Assembly: GCA_025360015.1 (NCBI GenBank)
Contig: JANYCZ010000042.1
Location: 62,001-126,000 of the forward strand
DNA: 64,000 nucleotides
DNA from: Verrucomicrobiota bacterium
GTDB lineage: Bacteria; Verrucomicrobiota; Verrucomicrobiia; Verrucomicrobiales; Verrucomicrobiaceae
Reading direction: 5' to 3'
Each line of letters opens with the position of its first letter. The stretch's first letter is position 1. A model generated the notes under the pieces. It worked only from the letters and a program-made list of their open reading frames with translations, was not told the DNA's origin and did no database searches. The position numbers were made by a program, and so were the translations under genes. This document shows positions 9,534-16,784 of this stretch, one piece after another.

Positions 9534-10079
9534 ATGGCCATCAAACTCAGCGCCAATTACAGCAAGAAGCTCGGTCTGCCCCAATACAGCAGCCACAGCT
9601 TTTCTGCATCTGTCGAAATCGAACTCAGCGACATCACTCAGGTCGAAGCCGAAGTGCAGAAGCTTTACGCCCTTCTGCAGCAAAGCGTCGATCAGGAAAT
9701 CCAGCATCCCGGCTACGTCCCCGATGCCAACGGCAGTGGGAAGTCCCAGAACAGTGGTCGCACCTACCAGCTCAATGGCAGTGGTCGCTCCCATACCAAT
9801 GGTTCCAACGGGCAATCACCGCCTCGTGCTGCCAGCACGGATGCATGGAACTGCACTGACGGTCAGAAGGGATTCATCCTTCGCATCGTCAATGAAAACC
9901 CCAGCATCACCAAACAGGTAGCGGAAGATCTGTCCCAGCAGCTCTTCGGCATCGGAGTCAAGCAGCTCAACAAGATGCAGGCGTCACAGCTCATCGAAGA
10001 TCTGCTTGTGAAAGCCGGTAAGCCAGCACCTCGCCAATCACGCTGGCAGCAACAACCCACTAACCGCCAAGCAGCATGA
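9534..10079 (+). CDS. hypothetical protein, putative ssDNA-interacting factor of a mobile element
   Basis: The product has 181 residues. The N-terminal 55 residues (LSANYSKKLGLPQYSS, then a helix SQVEAEVQKLY-type) look like a compact conserved domain that I associate with plasmid- and phage-type genes of PVC bacteria. A Gly/Ser/Asn-rich linker (about residues 63-100) joins it to a C-terminal helical module (TDGQKGFILRIV ... KQLNKMQASQLIEDLL). This module resembles the small C-terminal domain seen on some ssDNA-annealing and RecB-associated proteins; the resemblance is by eye only. Its stop overlaps the start of the nuclease gene (ATGA), so the two are probably translationally coupled and may act together. 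A role in presenting single-stranded DNA to the nuclease is inference. Confidence 0.65.
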   Translation: MAIKLSANYSKKLGLPQYSSHSFSASVEIELSDITQVEAEVQKLYALLQQSVDQEIQHPGYVPDANGSGKSQNSGRTYQLNGSGRSHTNGSNGQSPPRAASTDAWNCTDGQKGFILRIVNENPSITKQVAEDLSQQLFGIGVKQLNKMQASQLIEDLLVKAGKPAPRQSRWQQQPTNRQAA

Positions 10080-10897
10080 ACACCACCGCTGAAGCTCCAC
10101 CACCCGTCAAGGAGCAGAGCGCGGAGGAAATCATGAAAGCCTTGCAGAGAACGGTGTCAGCCTCCCGGTTGTCACTGTTCCTGCAATGCAGGCTAAAGTG
10201 GTTCTTTCGTTACGTTCTAAAGCTGTCCAAGCCCAAGACTCCTTCGCTCCATCTCGGCAACTCGGTTCACACCGTTTTGAAGGGATGGAATAAAGCGCGG
10301 TGGCTGCAAAAGCCGCTGACGCTCAAGCAGGCTCATGATGCATACACAGCAGCCTGGGCAGACACCTCCGAAGGCTCCGTCAAATGGGAGCCGGGAGAGG
10401 AAGACGATGAAAAAACCACGGGCTGGCGTCTGGTGGACACCTACCTGCGTGAATCCCATGTTCCCGCAGAGGTGAAGCCCGATGCTGTCGAGGTGCCGGT
10501 TGAAGCAGACCTGCATCAGCACGGTCTGCCCAAGCTCATTGGCGTCCTCGATCTGGTGCAACAACGCCAGATCATTGATTACAAAACTGCGGCCACCACG
10601 CCCAATACGGACAAAATCGCCCACAGCCACGAGATCCAAACCACCTCGTACTCCATCCTCTACCGCCACAACACCGGCGATCAAGAGGCAAGCATCCAGC
10701 TCCACCACCTGGTCAAACTCAAGAACCCCAAGGTGGTCATCACCACTTTGCCACCAATGAGCCAACAGCAGGAGACCCGGCTGTTCCGGCAAATAGAGGC
10801 CTACCTCACAGGACTCCAGCGAGAGCAGTTCGTGCCTTCACCGGGCATGCACTGCGCGAGCTGCGAATTCCAAAACGAGTGCCGTAAATGGCACTGA
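10076..10897 (+). CDS. Cas4/RecB-like PD-(D/E)XK nuclease with four-cysteine Fe-S signature
   Basis: The product has 273 residues. The order of motifs is that of the PDDEXK_1/Cas4-RecB superfamily: an N-terminal SASRLSLFLQC (Cys38), GNSVH (61-65, the GxxxH motif), Asp159 in GVLD, then IIDYKT with Asp168 and Lys170, and a C-terminal CASCEFQNEC (Cys260, 263, 269). Together with Cys38 this forms the four-cysteine iron-sulphur arrangement of Cas4/AddB-type nucleases. The expected activity is Mg-dependent DNA end processing or exonuclease. No helicase domain is fused and no cas1/cas2 or CRISPR repeat is nearby, so a CRISPR role is unlikely. The ATGA overlap with the upstream gene fixes the start at 10076 and suggests a shared job in recombination or replication of an element. 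Confidence 0.85.
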   Translation: MNTTAEAPPPVKEQSAEEIMKALQRTVSASRLSLFLQCRLKWFFRYVLKLSKPKTPSLHLGNSVHTVLKGWNKARWLQKPLTLKQAHDAYTAAWADTSEGSVKWEPGEEDDEKTTGWRLVDTYLRESHVPAEVKPDAVEVPVEADLHQHGLPKLIGVLDLVQQRQIIDYKTAATTPNTDKIAHSHEIQTTSYSILYRHNTGDQEASIQLHHLVKLKNPKVVITTLPPMSQQQETRLFRQIEAYLTGLQREQFVPSPGMHCASCEFQNECRKWH

Positions 10898-10935
10898 CCC
10901 ACCCTCAACCACAACATCCAAATCATCCTACCCTT

Positions 10936-11037
10936 ATGTTCCAGACCCTTCTTACCACCATCCTCGATCTGCTCGGCACGCTTGTTTACGTCGTCTGCGC
11001 CATCATCGCGAAGCTGAGCACCTGCCTTATGAAGTGA
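10936..11037 (+). CDS. 33-residue hydrophobic peptide
   Basis: This short ORF lies between the nuclease stop and the next hairpin: ATG at 10936, TGA at 11035-11037. The product is almost one transmembrane helix (MFQTLLTTILDLLG, then TLVYVVCAIIAKL) with a short polar end TCLMK. It has two cysteines and a C-terminal lysine. It sits in the same position relative to the following hairpin as the other genes of the module. No Shine-Dalgarno sequence is evident. It could be a small membrane-active peptide such as a holin-like or toxin-type peptide, or a chance ORF; nothing beyond hydrophobicity and placement supports a function. Confidence 0.45.
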   Translation: MFQTLLTTILDLLGTLVYVVCAIIAKLSTCLMK

Positions 11038-11070
11038 GGCCAGCAAGATCAGTTAACCACAACCTCAACT

Positions 11071-11110
11071 GGAGCCGGACGATCTCGCGATTGTCCGGCT
11101 CCTTCATTTT
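11071..11110 (+). terminator. 14-bp hairpin upstream of the ligase gene
   Basis: The stem pairs 11071-11084 with 11089-11102 (one G-T wobble) around a TCGC tetraloop and is followed by TTCATTTT. It is placed 24 bases before the ligase ATG, with the AGAAAGGA ribosome-binding site in between. The stem sequence is unrelated to the other hairpins of the module. Confidence 0.7.
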
Positions 11111-11126
11111 AGAAAGGACACCACCC

Positions 11127-12194
11127 ATGGATTCCACCACCCTCTATTTTTGTCAGGGGCCATCTGACAAAGTGTATCAGGCCAGCATCCAGCCCAAGGA
11201 TCAAGGCTTCATGGTCCACTTTGCGTATGGTCGTCGCGGCTCCACTCTCACCACCGGCAGCAAAACTTCAGCACCAGTCGAGTACCAGATCGCCAAGGGC
11301 ATCTACGACAAGCTCATCAAAGAAAAGACAGCCAAAGGCTATACGCCTGGAACCGACGCAGGCACCACCACGCCACCAGACTCCCCTGGCCAGCATAGAG
11401 GCATCCACTGCCAGCTCCTCAATCCCATCAACGAACAGCAGCTCAACCAACTCCTGTTCAACCATGACTACTGGATGCAGGAGAAGTTCGATGGCCGTCG
11501 CCTGCTCATCAGGAAAGACGGCGACCAAATCACCGGCATCAACCGTCTGGGATTCCCCACCGCAGTTCCTGAGGCAATTGTCCGTAATGTCGCCAAATAC
11601 CCGCGCAGCTTCCTGCTCGATGGCGAAGCAGTCGGAGACACCTTCCATGCCTTCGACCTGCTCACCATCGGACCTGAGGACATGCGCCACCTGGCATTCT
11701 CAGTCCGCTACCTGCGGCTGCGCGACATGCTAAACGCCTTCGACCATCCCCACATCCGGGAGGTTCGTGTGTTCTTTCCCCCTCAATCGGCTGGCTGGTT
11801 CCAGCAGTTCAAAAACGAAGGGAAAGAAGGCGTGGTGTTCAAAGACAAGGACGCACCATACACCACCGGTCGTCCCAACAGCGGCGGCAGCCAGCTCAAG
11901 TACAAGTTCTACGAAACCGCGTCGTTTGTCGTGACCAAGGTCAACGATCAAAGGAGCGTTTCATTGATCCTGTTCGAGGGCGACAAAATACGCCCTGCTG
12001 GTAACGTCACCATTCCACCCAATCACGATGTTCCTGCACCGGGAACCGTGGTGGAGTGCCGCTATCTGTATGCCTTCAAGGAATCCGGCAGCATCTACCA
12101 GCCGGTTTTCCTTGGACCGCGTGAAGACATTCGTGCGGAAGAATGCACCACCGCCCAGCTCAAATACAAAGCTGAGGTGCCGGTGTCCGCCTAG
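11127..12194 (+). CDS. ATP-dependent DNA ligase with N-terminal WGR domain
   Basis: The product has 355 residues. I chose ATG 11127 because AGAAAGGA lies 8 bases upstream and the WGR fold begins at once. Residues 1-75 form a WGR-type domain (TLYFCQG ... FAYGRRGS, with Tyr in place of the usual Trp). A Thr/Pro linker leads to an ATP-dependent ligase core: the nucleotidyl-lysine motif EKFDGRR (Lys120), a motif III-like LLDGEAVGDTFHAFDLL, motif IV EGVVFK and motif V QLKYKFYE. A C-terminal OB-fold-like part ends at LKYKAEV. The expected reaction is AMP transfer to nicked DNA and sealing. WGR domains bind broken DNA ends in PARP1-3 (family knowledge), so the fusion suggests end recognition plus nick sealing in one chain. 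No Ku or LigD partner is nearby. It lies between the nuclease and the clamp genes. Confidence 0.85.
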   Translation: MDSTTLYFCQGPSDKVYQASIQPKDQGFMVHFAYGRRGSTLTTGSKTSAPVEYQIAKGIYDKLIKEKTAKGYTPGTDAGTTTPPDSPGQHRGIHCQLLNPINEQQLNQLLFNHDYWMQEKFDGRRLLIRKDGDQITGINRLGFPTAVPEAIVRNVAKYPRSFLLDGEAVGDTFHAFDLLTIGPEDMRHLAFSVRYLRLRDMLNAFDHPHIREVRVFFPPQSAGWFQQFKNEGKEGVVFKDKDAPYTTGRPNSGGSQLKYKFYETASFVVTKVNDQRSVSLILFEGDKIRPAGNVTIPPNHDVPAPGTVVECRYLYAFKESGSIYQPVFLGPREDIRAEECTTAQLKYKAEVPVSA

Positions 12195-12207
12195 CCAACC
12201 CAATCAC

Positions 12208-12247
12208 GGCAAAGCCCATGTGCCTCCTCTGGTGCATGGGCTTTTGC
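12208..12247 (+). terminator. long hairpin upstream of the clamp gene
   Basis: AAAGCCCATG (12211-12220) pairs with CATGGGCTTT (12235-12244). The pairing continues inward through TGCC/GGTG (two wobbles) to a 6-base loop and outward through GGC/GCC with a bulged T. It overlaps an in-frame alternative start at 12218, which is why that start was rejected for the clamp. It lies 22 bases before the chosen ATG. Confidence 0.65.
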
Positions 12248-12268
12248 CTTTACCCCACCACCAACACT

Positions 12269-13744
12269 ATGAAACCCATCACACTTCCCATCGCAGAACT
12301 GAAGCCCGCTCTCACCGGCCTCGGCAAAATCATCAACACACGAGCCACCCTGACAGTTCTCGGCACCATCAAAGTTGAACGCACTGCTGACGGCTGGATT
12401 GCTTTGACCAGCACTGACCTTGACCACTGGGTCACCGTCCGCTTTGAACATCCCACCGAAGGCCCTCCCTCCACAGTGCTTTTGCCCTATGATCAGCTCA
12501 CCCAAATGGTCAAAAGTTGCGGCAAGGGAGAGTCCGTTGAAGTGGAGTCCACATCGGAAGCCAGCATCATCCGGTTCCCACTTGGTGAAACCATGGGAGA
12601 ATCAAAGGTGCCTTTCATCTCACCCACTGAGTTCCCACTCGTTCCCAAGATGAAAAACGAAGCCATTCCCCTGCCCTCGGGGCTGCGGGACTCGATCATG
12701 GAAGCGATGGACTGCGCCAGCACGGATGAAACCCGTTACGTGCTCAATGGCGCGTTCATCGACGCCAAGGACCCGAAGGCCAACTACATTGTCGGCACTG
12801 ATGGCAAACACCTCTTCAGCGCGAATTCGTTCACACTTCCTCTCAAGGAGTCCGTCATCATTCCGACGCACAAGTTCCTGGAATGGAAGGAGTTCAACAA
12901 TGACGGCGAATGGCAGATGCGTATCGGTGAACAGTATCTTCAGCTCAGCACTCGACGCTGGCGGTATATCGCTAAAACAATCGAAGGGAACTATCCCGAC
13001 TGGCGAGCGCCGGTTCCTGATCCTGCTACTACACAAACCGTCATTACTCTTGACCCGGCGAAACTGGACACTCTCATCAAGCTGATCCAGCGGATGCCTT
13101 GTCATGATGATCGTTACCACACACTCGGCTTGGACTGGCAGGACGGACAGCTCATGCTCATGGGCAAGGACAAGCCGGAGGAACCCTGGCTGCGCGTGCC
13201 AGTGCCGGACGTTAAAGGCAAAGGCCCTGAAATGACGATCTTCGTAGATCGCAACTACGTTCAGAAAGCCCTCAGCTTCGGCCTCCACACCATCAGCCTC
13301 ATTGATCCCAGTTCCCCACTGCGGTTCACCTGCGGCGGCAAGCAGCTGATTGTCATGCCTGTCCGCCTTGAGGTGTCGCCAACGACCACATCGACACCAC
13401 CCACATCCAAAGAAACAGCCCCAGCAACTCCTCCGCCACCAGCGGAACAACCCACCACAACAACACCCATGCAAACAAACACCAACGGCATTCAACACCC
13501 AACCCCAGCCAACGGCTCCAGCACCTCGGCTCCAGCCAATACGGACAAACCGGAATCCAAACCTTCTCTCGAAGCCGCCCTCGTTCAAATCGAGGCGATG
13601 AAGACGGGCTTCAGGGAGGGCATCAACAGCCTCACGAAACTGGGCGACAGCATCCGTCAGGCCCTCCGTGAGCAAAAGACCAGTGAAAAAGAAGTCCAAA
13701 GCGTTCGCCTGACACTGCGTTCACTGCAAAGCGTACGCATTTAG
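12269..13744 (+). CDS. DnaN-like DNA polymerase III sliding clamp with C-terminal extension
   Basis: The product has 491 residues. Residues 1-368 match the three-domain beta clamp in length and order: an N-terminal ITLPIAELKPALTGLGKII-type start, a middle ETRYVLNGAFIDA (the DETRYVLNGV-type signature of DnaN domain 2), GTDGKHL, a domain 3 with FVDRNYVQKAL, and a terminal LIVMPVRLE close to the canonical clamp end. The usual clamp stops there. This one adds about 120 residues: a Thr/Pro/Gln-rich linker and then a helical, probably coiled-coil end (LEAALVQIEAMK ... LREQKTSEKEV). The start at 12269 is preferred because the upstream ATG lies inside a hairpin. It is presumably a second, element-encoded clamp that tethers polymerase, ligase or nuclease to DNA; partner use by its neighbours is inference. 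Confidence 0.85.
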   Translation: MKPITLPIAELKPALTGLGKIINTRATLTVLGTIKVERTADGWIALTSTDLDHWVTVRFEHPTEGPPSTVLLPYDQLTQMVKSCGKGESVEVESTSEASIIRFPLGETMGESKVPFISPTEFPLVPKMKNEAIPLPSGLRDSIMEAMDCASTDETRYVLNGAFIDAKDPKANYIVGTDGKHLFSANSFTLPLKESVIIPTHKFLEWKEFNNDGEWQMRIGEQYLQLSTRRWRYIAKTIEGNYPDWRAPVPDPATTQTVITLDPAKLDTLIKLIQRMPCHDDRYHTLGLDWQDGQLMLMGKDKPEEPWLRVPVPDVKGKGPEMTIFVDRNYVQKALSFGLHTISLIDPSSPLRFTCGGKQLIVMPVRLEVSPTTTSTPPTSKETAPATPPPPAEQPTTTTPMQTNTNGIQHPTPANGSSTSAPANTDKPESKPSLEAALVQIEAMKTGFREGINSLTKLGDSIRQALREQKTSEKEVQSVRLTLRSLQSVRI

Positions 13745-13767
13745 TTCCCTCACAACATCCCCCACTC

Positions 13768-13815
13768 AAGGCACGGGCCGGCTGCATCTCCGCGATGCAC
13801 CGGCCCACCTTGTTT
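13768..13815 (+). terminator. hairpin upstream of the DUF932 gene
   Basis: GGGCCGG-TGCATC (13775-13788, one bulged C) pairs with GATGCA-CCGGCCC (13794-13806) around a 5-base loop. An outer AAGG/CCTT pairing leads into GTTTTGG. It is followed by the AAGGA ribosome-binding site at 13832 and the ATG at 13847. Confidence 0.7.
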
Positions 13816-13846
13816 TGGTCAACATTCAAACAAGGAAACCATCATC

Positions 13847-14629
13847 ATGATTGCCCATCTCGATCCCGAACCCGTCGTCGTCATCCCGCCTCGTCGCAGT
13901 CCCAACCTCATCCTTCACTGCGGCGCTCAAGCGGTGGACCTCAATGACGTACGCTCAGTCCACACACCACGTTCAACCGACAGCTGGTGCCCGATCCCGC
14001 ACCACCAGTTGATCAACACCGTCCAAAAGACGCTGGCTGCCACCAACCTCCGTCTTGGCACGCAGGCACACTCGCTGTCCCACGAAGGCCAGCGCTACTT
14101 CGGGCTCATGGAAGTCCACGCCCAGAAATCCAATGTGGATTACTGCTGGGTGCTGGGTCTCCGCAACAGCCATGACAAGACGTTTCCTGCTGGCATTGTC
14201 GCGGGTGCCAGTGTCTTCGTCTGTGATAATCTCTCGTTTTCAGGGGAGATCAAATTCGCCCGGAAGCACACACGGTTCATCGTTCGCGACCTCCCGCAAT
14301 TGGTCAGCAGATCCATTGGCCTTCTGGTCGCCAAATGGCATCATCAGGACAAACGCATCGCTGCCTATAAAGAGGCCGAGATCACCGACATCAATGCGCA
14401 CGATTTGGTCATCCGGGCCACGGATGTTGGGGTCTGCTCCAACCGGCTGATTCCGCCTGTGCTGACTGAATGGCGCGAGCCACGTCATGATGCGTTTGAA
14501 GGGCGGAACGTGTGGAGCTTGTTCAACGCCTTCACCGAGTCGTTGAAAGACGGCAACCTCGCGGAGCTACCAAAACGGACGGAAGCGCTGCATGGCCTGC
14601 TCGATACGTACGTCGGCCTAGCCGCGTGA
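13847..14629 (+). CDS. DUF932 (phage/plasmid-like) protein
   Basis: The product has 260 residues, with an AAGGA Shine-Dalgarno 10 bases before ATG 13847. The central part carries the DUF932 hallmarks: LRNSHDKT, AGASVFVCDNLSF and the following RKHTRF, with a later helical region. Family members are common on phages and plasmids and beside defence or replication genes; their biochemical role is unknown to me. It closes the series of hairpin-separated plus-strand genes and is itself followed by a hairpin. Its presence beside a clamp, a ligase and a Cas4-like nuclease supports a mobile-element origin for the whole module. Length is in the range of short DUF932 proteins. Confidence 0.8.
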   Translation: MIAHLDPEPVVVIPPRRSPNLILHCGAQAVDLNDVRSVHTPRSTDSWCPIPHHQLINTVQKTLAATNLRLGTQAHSLSHEGQRYFGLMEVHAQKSNVDYCWVLGLRNSHDKTFPAGIVAGASVFVCDNLSFSGEIKFARKHTRFIVRDLPQLVSRSIGLLVAKWHHQDKRIAAYKEAEITDINAHDLVIRATDVGVCSNRLIPPVLTEWREPRHDAFEGRNVWSLFNAFTESLKDGNLAELPKRTEALHGLLDTYVGLAA

Positions 14630-14645
14630 ACAGAGCTGATCTAAG

Positions 14646-14675
14646 GGCTCCGATGGGTGAAGGCCCGTCGGAGCC
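14646..14675 (+). terminator. hairpin after the DUF932 gene
   Basis: A 12-bp stem (14646-14657 with 14664-14675, one wobble) has a TGAAGG loop and is followed by TGTTGCGG. It ends the plus-strand module and also lies downstream of the convergent XRE regulator gene, so it may serve both directions. Confidence 0.65.
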
Positions 14676-14726
14676 TGTTGCGGCATTCAACCATCCCTTT
14701 CAACACTGCCTACGAGTGAAGGATGC

Positions 14727-15008
14727 TCACTTGCCCTTCTTTTTAGCTCTTGTCTCCGCCTCCTCGATTAACACGGCCAAGGGGCGACCAATTCCATCGG
14801 CCAGCATTTTACAGAGGAGCATTGAAATGTTCCTGCCGCCTCCTTCGAAGGTCACTATTCCCGTCCGGCCGACGCCAGTCTTCACGGCGAGCTTCTTCTG
14901 GGACAAACCCGCCTGGACCCTCGCTTCTGTAAAAACAGCGGCGAGAGCTTCAGCAAATCGTTCTGCATCATTTTGGCTCAAGCCCAAAACTAGGGCTTGA
15001 AATCTCAT
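14727..15008 (-). CDS. XRE-family helix-turn-helix regulator
   Basis: The product has 93 residues. A Cro/C1-type HTH occupies about residues 25-80: FTEARVQAGLSQKKLAVKTGVGRTGIVTFEGG shows the typical Q-K-L-A ... V-G-R-x-x-I-x-x-F-E pattern. The C-terminal end is Lys-rich (TRAKKKGK). It is transcribed towards the clamp/DUF932 module and converges with it, so it is not an obvious operon member. It is a likely DNA-binding regulator of accessory genes; its target is unknown. The next gene, the PrsW-like protein, starts divergently about 90 bases from its start, and regulation of that gene is possible. Confidence 0.8.
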   Translation of the reverse strand: MRFQALVLGLSQNDAERFAEALAAVFTEARVQAGLSQKKLAVKTGVGRTGIVTFEGGGRNISMLLCKMLADGIGRPLAVLIEEAETRAKKKGK

Positions 15009-15100
15009 CGTGAGATGTCCGTATTAGGACACACCTGCTGCACTTGCAGCCCTATTGCCAGATTCGCGTCTCCAGTCGCCTCCTGAATCAGTTTCCACCC

Positions 15101-16348
15101 ATGTCCTCGAAGTTGCCGATGAATACCGCTGAAAATCTAAAATCGAAGCTGCCAGCATTCGCCCCATTGGCAACCTGCATGGTTGGCTTTGGTTGGTTCA
15201 TGCTTCTGGTGCTACCAGATCGGCAGTTCACTGGTCTCGGGTATGTAGCATTTCTGCTGGTGGCAGCAGGCGGAATCGGATTTTCCACCCTTTCCGTTGC
15301 ATTTCTGTTTCACAGGTCGTCTTTTCCAAAAGAGACGACCGGGGAAATGGCGACCGGCTTCATCTTAGTATTCCTGTTTACAGCAATATTGTTTATTCCA
15401 ATCATTGATACGTTGGTCCCTTGGTTTCTTAAAACTGAAGTTCACGCAGGAGGAAAGCCTGGCATCTTGATCGCTGTATCCAGGTTTATTCTTAAAATCA
15501 TAACTTTGGGTCGAAATTCTGCCTTCAATACAGACACGACAGATGAAGGGGAAATTTTCATGGGCACATTTTTGGGAGTAGCACTCCTGGAGGAGTTGAC
15601 GAAAGTCGCTCCTGCCGCTTATCTAGCTTACAAGGCTACGAGCAAAGATCAGAGCATGCGAAGTTTAGTGCTAGCCGTCGCAATCGCATCAGGATTCGGT
15701 TTTGGCGTAGGCGAAGCATTCGTATGCTATTCTCCGTGGTCGGGCATGACGGATTTTTCGGGTAATGTATTGCGGTGGTTCCTACTGGTCCCGCTCCACG
15801 GTACGTGGAGTGCCATCAGCGCAGCCTTTGTATGGAATAACGTGCGTAGCATGCAGAGGGCCAAAACAAACTGGGGCATCTTAGGCTACATGGTTGCATC
15901 CGTTTGCCTTTCGGCGGGACTGCACTCCGCACACAACACTTTTGCTGGCAGGTCGTTTTTTTGGGGAATCACAATCACCATTGGTACGCTTTGGATGCTC
16001 AAAGTTCATGCACTCAACGGGCAAGCTTCACTGGCCTTCAACGGTCCACGCGCATTACCTCAGGAAAATTCACCGATAGAATTTAACATCGGGGCTGAAA
16101 ACCCACGCGATAGTTTTAAGCAGATTACTGCGCTTTGCTTCGCTTTGGTCGTGGTTTCTGGAATATTTACGTCAAGCACGAAATCCTTGTCTCAACGCCC
16201 TCCCTCCTACGGTCAACGTGAGTTGCATCGCGTTCCATGTAGCGAATGCTATGGGGCCGGTAGAATTCTTGGTCCCCTTCTTGGACCAGACATGAAACCG
16301 CTTATCTGCCCGGTTTGCAAAGGCAAGCGCTATGAACTTGTGCCATGA
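15101..16348 (+). CDS. PrsW-family intramembrane metalloprotease-like protein with C-terminal zinc-ribbon motif
   Basis: The product has about 415 residues from ATG 15101; an in-frame TTG at 15044 and ATG at 15119 are alternatives. Several hydrophobic segments flank the PrsW/CAAX-like motifs: LLEELTK (E-E-x-x-K), GFGFGVGEAF with its Glu, PLHGTW, and AGLHSAHN. These are the metal and catalytic positions expected of the family, which cleaves membrane substrates such as anti-sigma factors in Bacillus (family knowledge). The C-terminal 35 residues carry two Cys pairs, CSECYGAG and CPVCKGK, like the zinc-binding repeat of DnaJ, which is not usual for PrsW. The sequence is less GC-rich than the neighbouring operon. 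Substrate unknown. Confidence 0.75.
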   Translation: MSSKLPMNTAENLKSKLPAFAPLATCMVGFGWFMLLVLPDRQFTGLGYVAFLLVAAGGIGFSTLSVAFLFHRSSFPKETTGEMATGFILVFLFTAILFIPIIDTLVPWFLKTEVHAGGKPGILIAVSRFILKIITLGRNSAFNTDTTDEGEIFMGTFLGVALLEELTKVAPAAYLAYKATSKDQSMRSLVLAVAIASGFGFGVGEAFVCYSPWSGMTDFSGNVLRWFLLVPLHGTWSAISAAFVWNNVRSMQRAKTNWGILGYMVASVCLSAGLHSAHNTFAGRSFFWGITITIGTLWMLKVHALNGQASLAFNGPRALPQENSPIEFNIGAENPRDSFKQITALCFALVVVSGIFTSSTKSLSQRPPSYGQRELHRVPCSECYGAGRILGPLLGPDMKPLICPVCKGKRYELVP

Positions 16349-16784
16349 CCCATCAACGAGGTCTTTGATGCCACCATGTGAGTTGAAGTTCCCCAGGGCA
16401 TCCTTCCGAGTCGATGCCAAGACGACTCCAGCCCCAAAAACCTGATCATTTGGATTTTCACCGCTTCATTTGAAAAATGCCAGACAATTTCCCGGGATGG
16501 CTATGGCGGAAAAAACCGGCGGCTTTATGAAAACCATGCCGAATATTTTTTATCTGTTGGCGGATTGCAGTGCCGGGCCTTTTGATCTGGAGACTAGCAG
16601 GAGCATCCGCCCAAAGCGTATGCACAGAATGACGCCTTGTAGGGGTGAGCACCAGCCCCGGCTGTGAGGCCGCGCTTGTTGCTGATCAGAAGGCAGCGGA
16701 GTCACAGCCAGGACAACCGCCCTCGTTGCCATTGCCAAGCACACCCGGCAGCTTTAAGTATCGAAACAACCTGCCACACACTCA
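16349..16784. other. intergenic stretch, no gene supported
   Basis: About 436 bases separate the PrsW-like gene from the small basic protein gene. Several short ORFs of 60-80 codons exist on both strands, but none has a ribosome-binding site, a recognisable motif or coding-like composition. It holds A-rich and T-rich patches around 16505-16550. I cannot assign anything in it. Confidence 0.5.

Noticed and set aside
16470-16667. 65-codon ORF in the gap after the PrsW-like gene.
   Set aside because: No ribosome-binding site, motif or neighbour logic; codon use is not gene-like.
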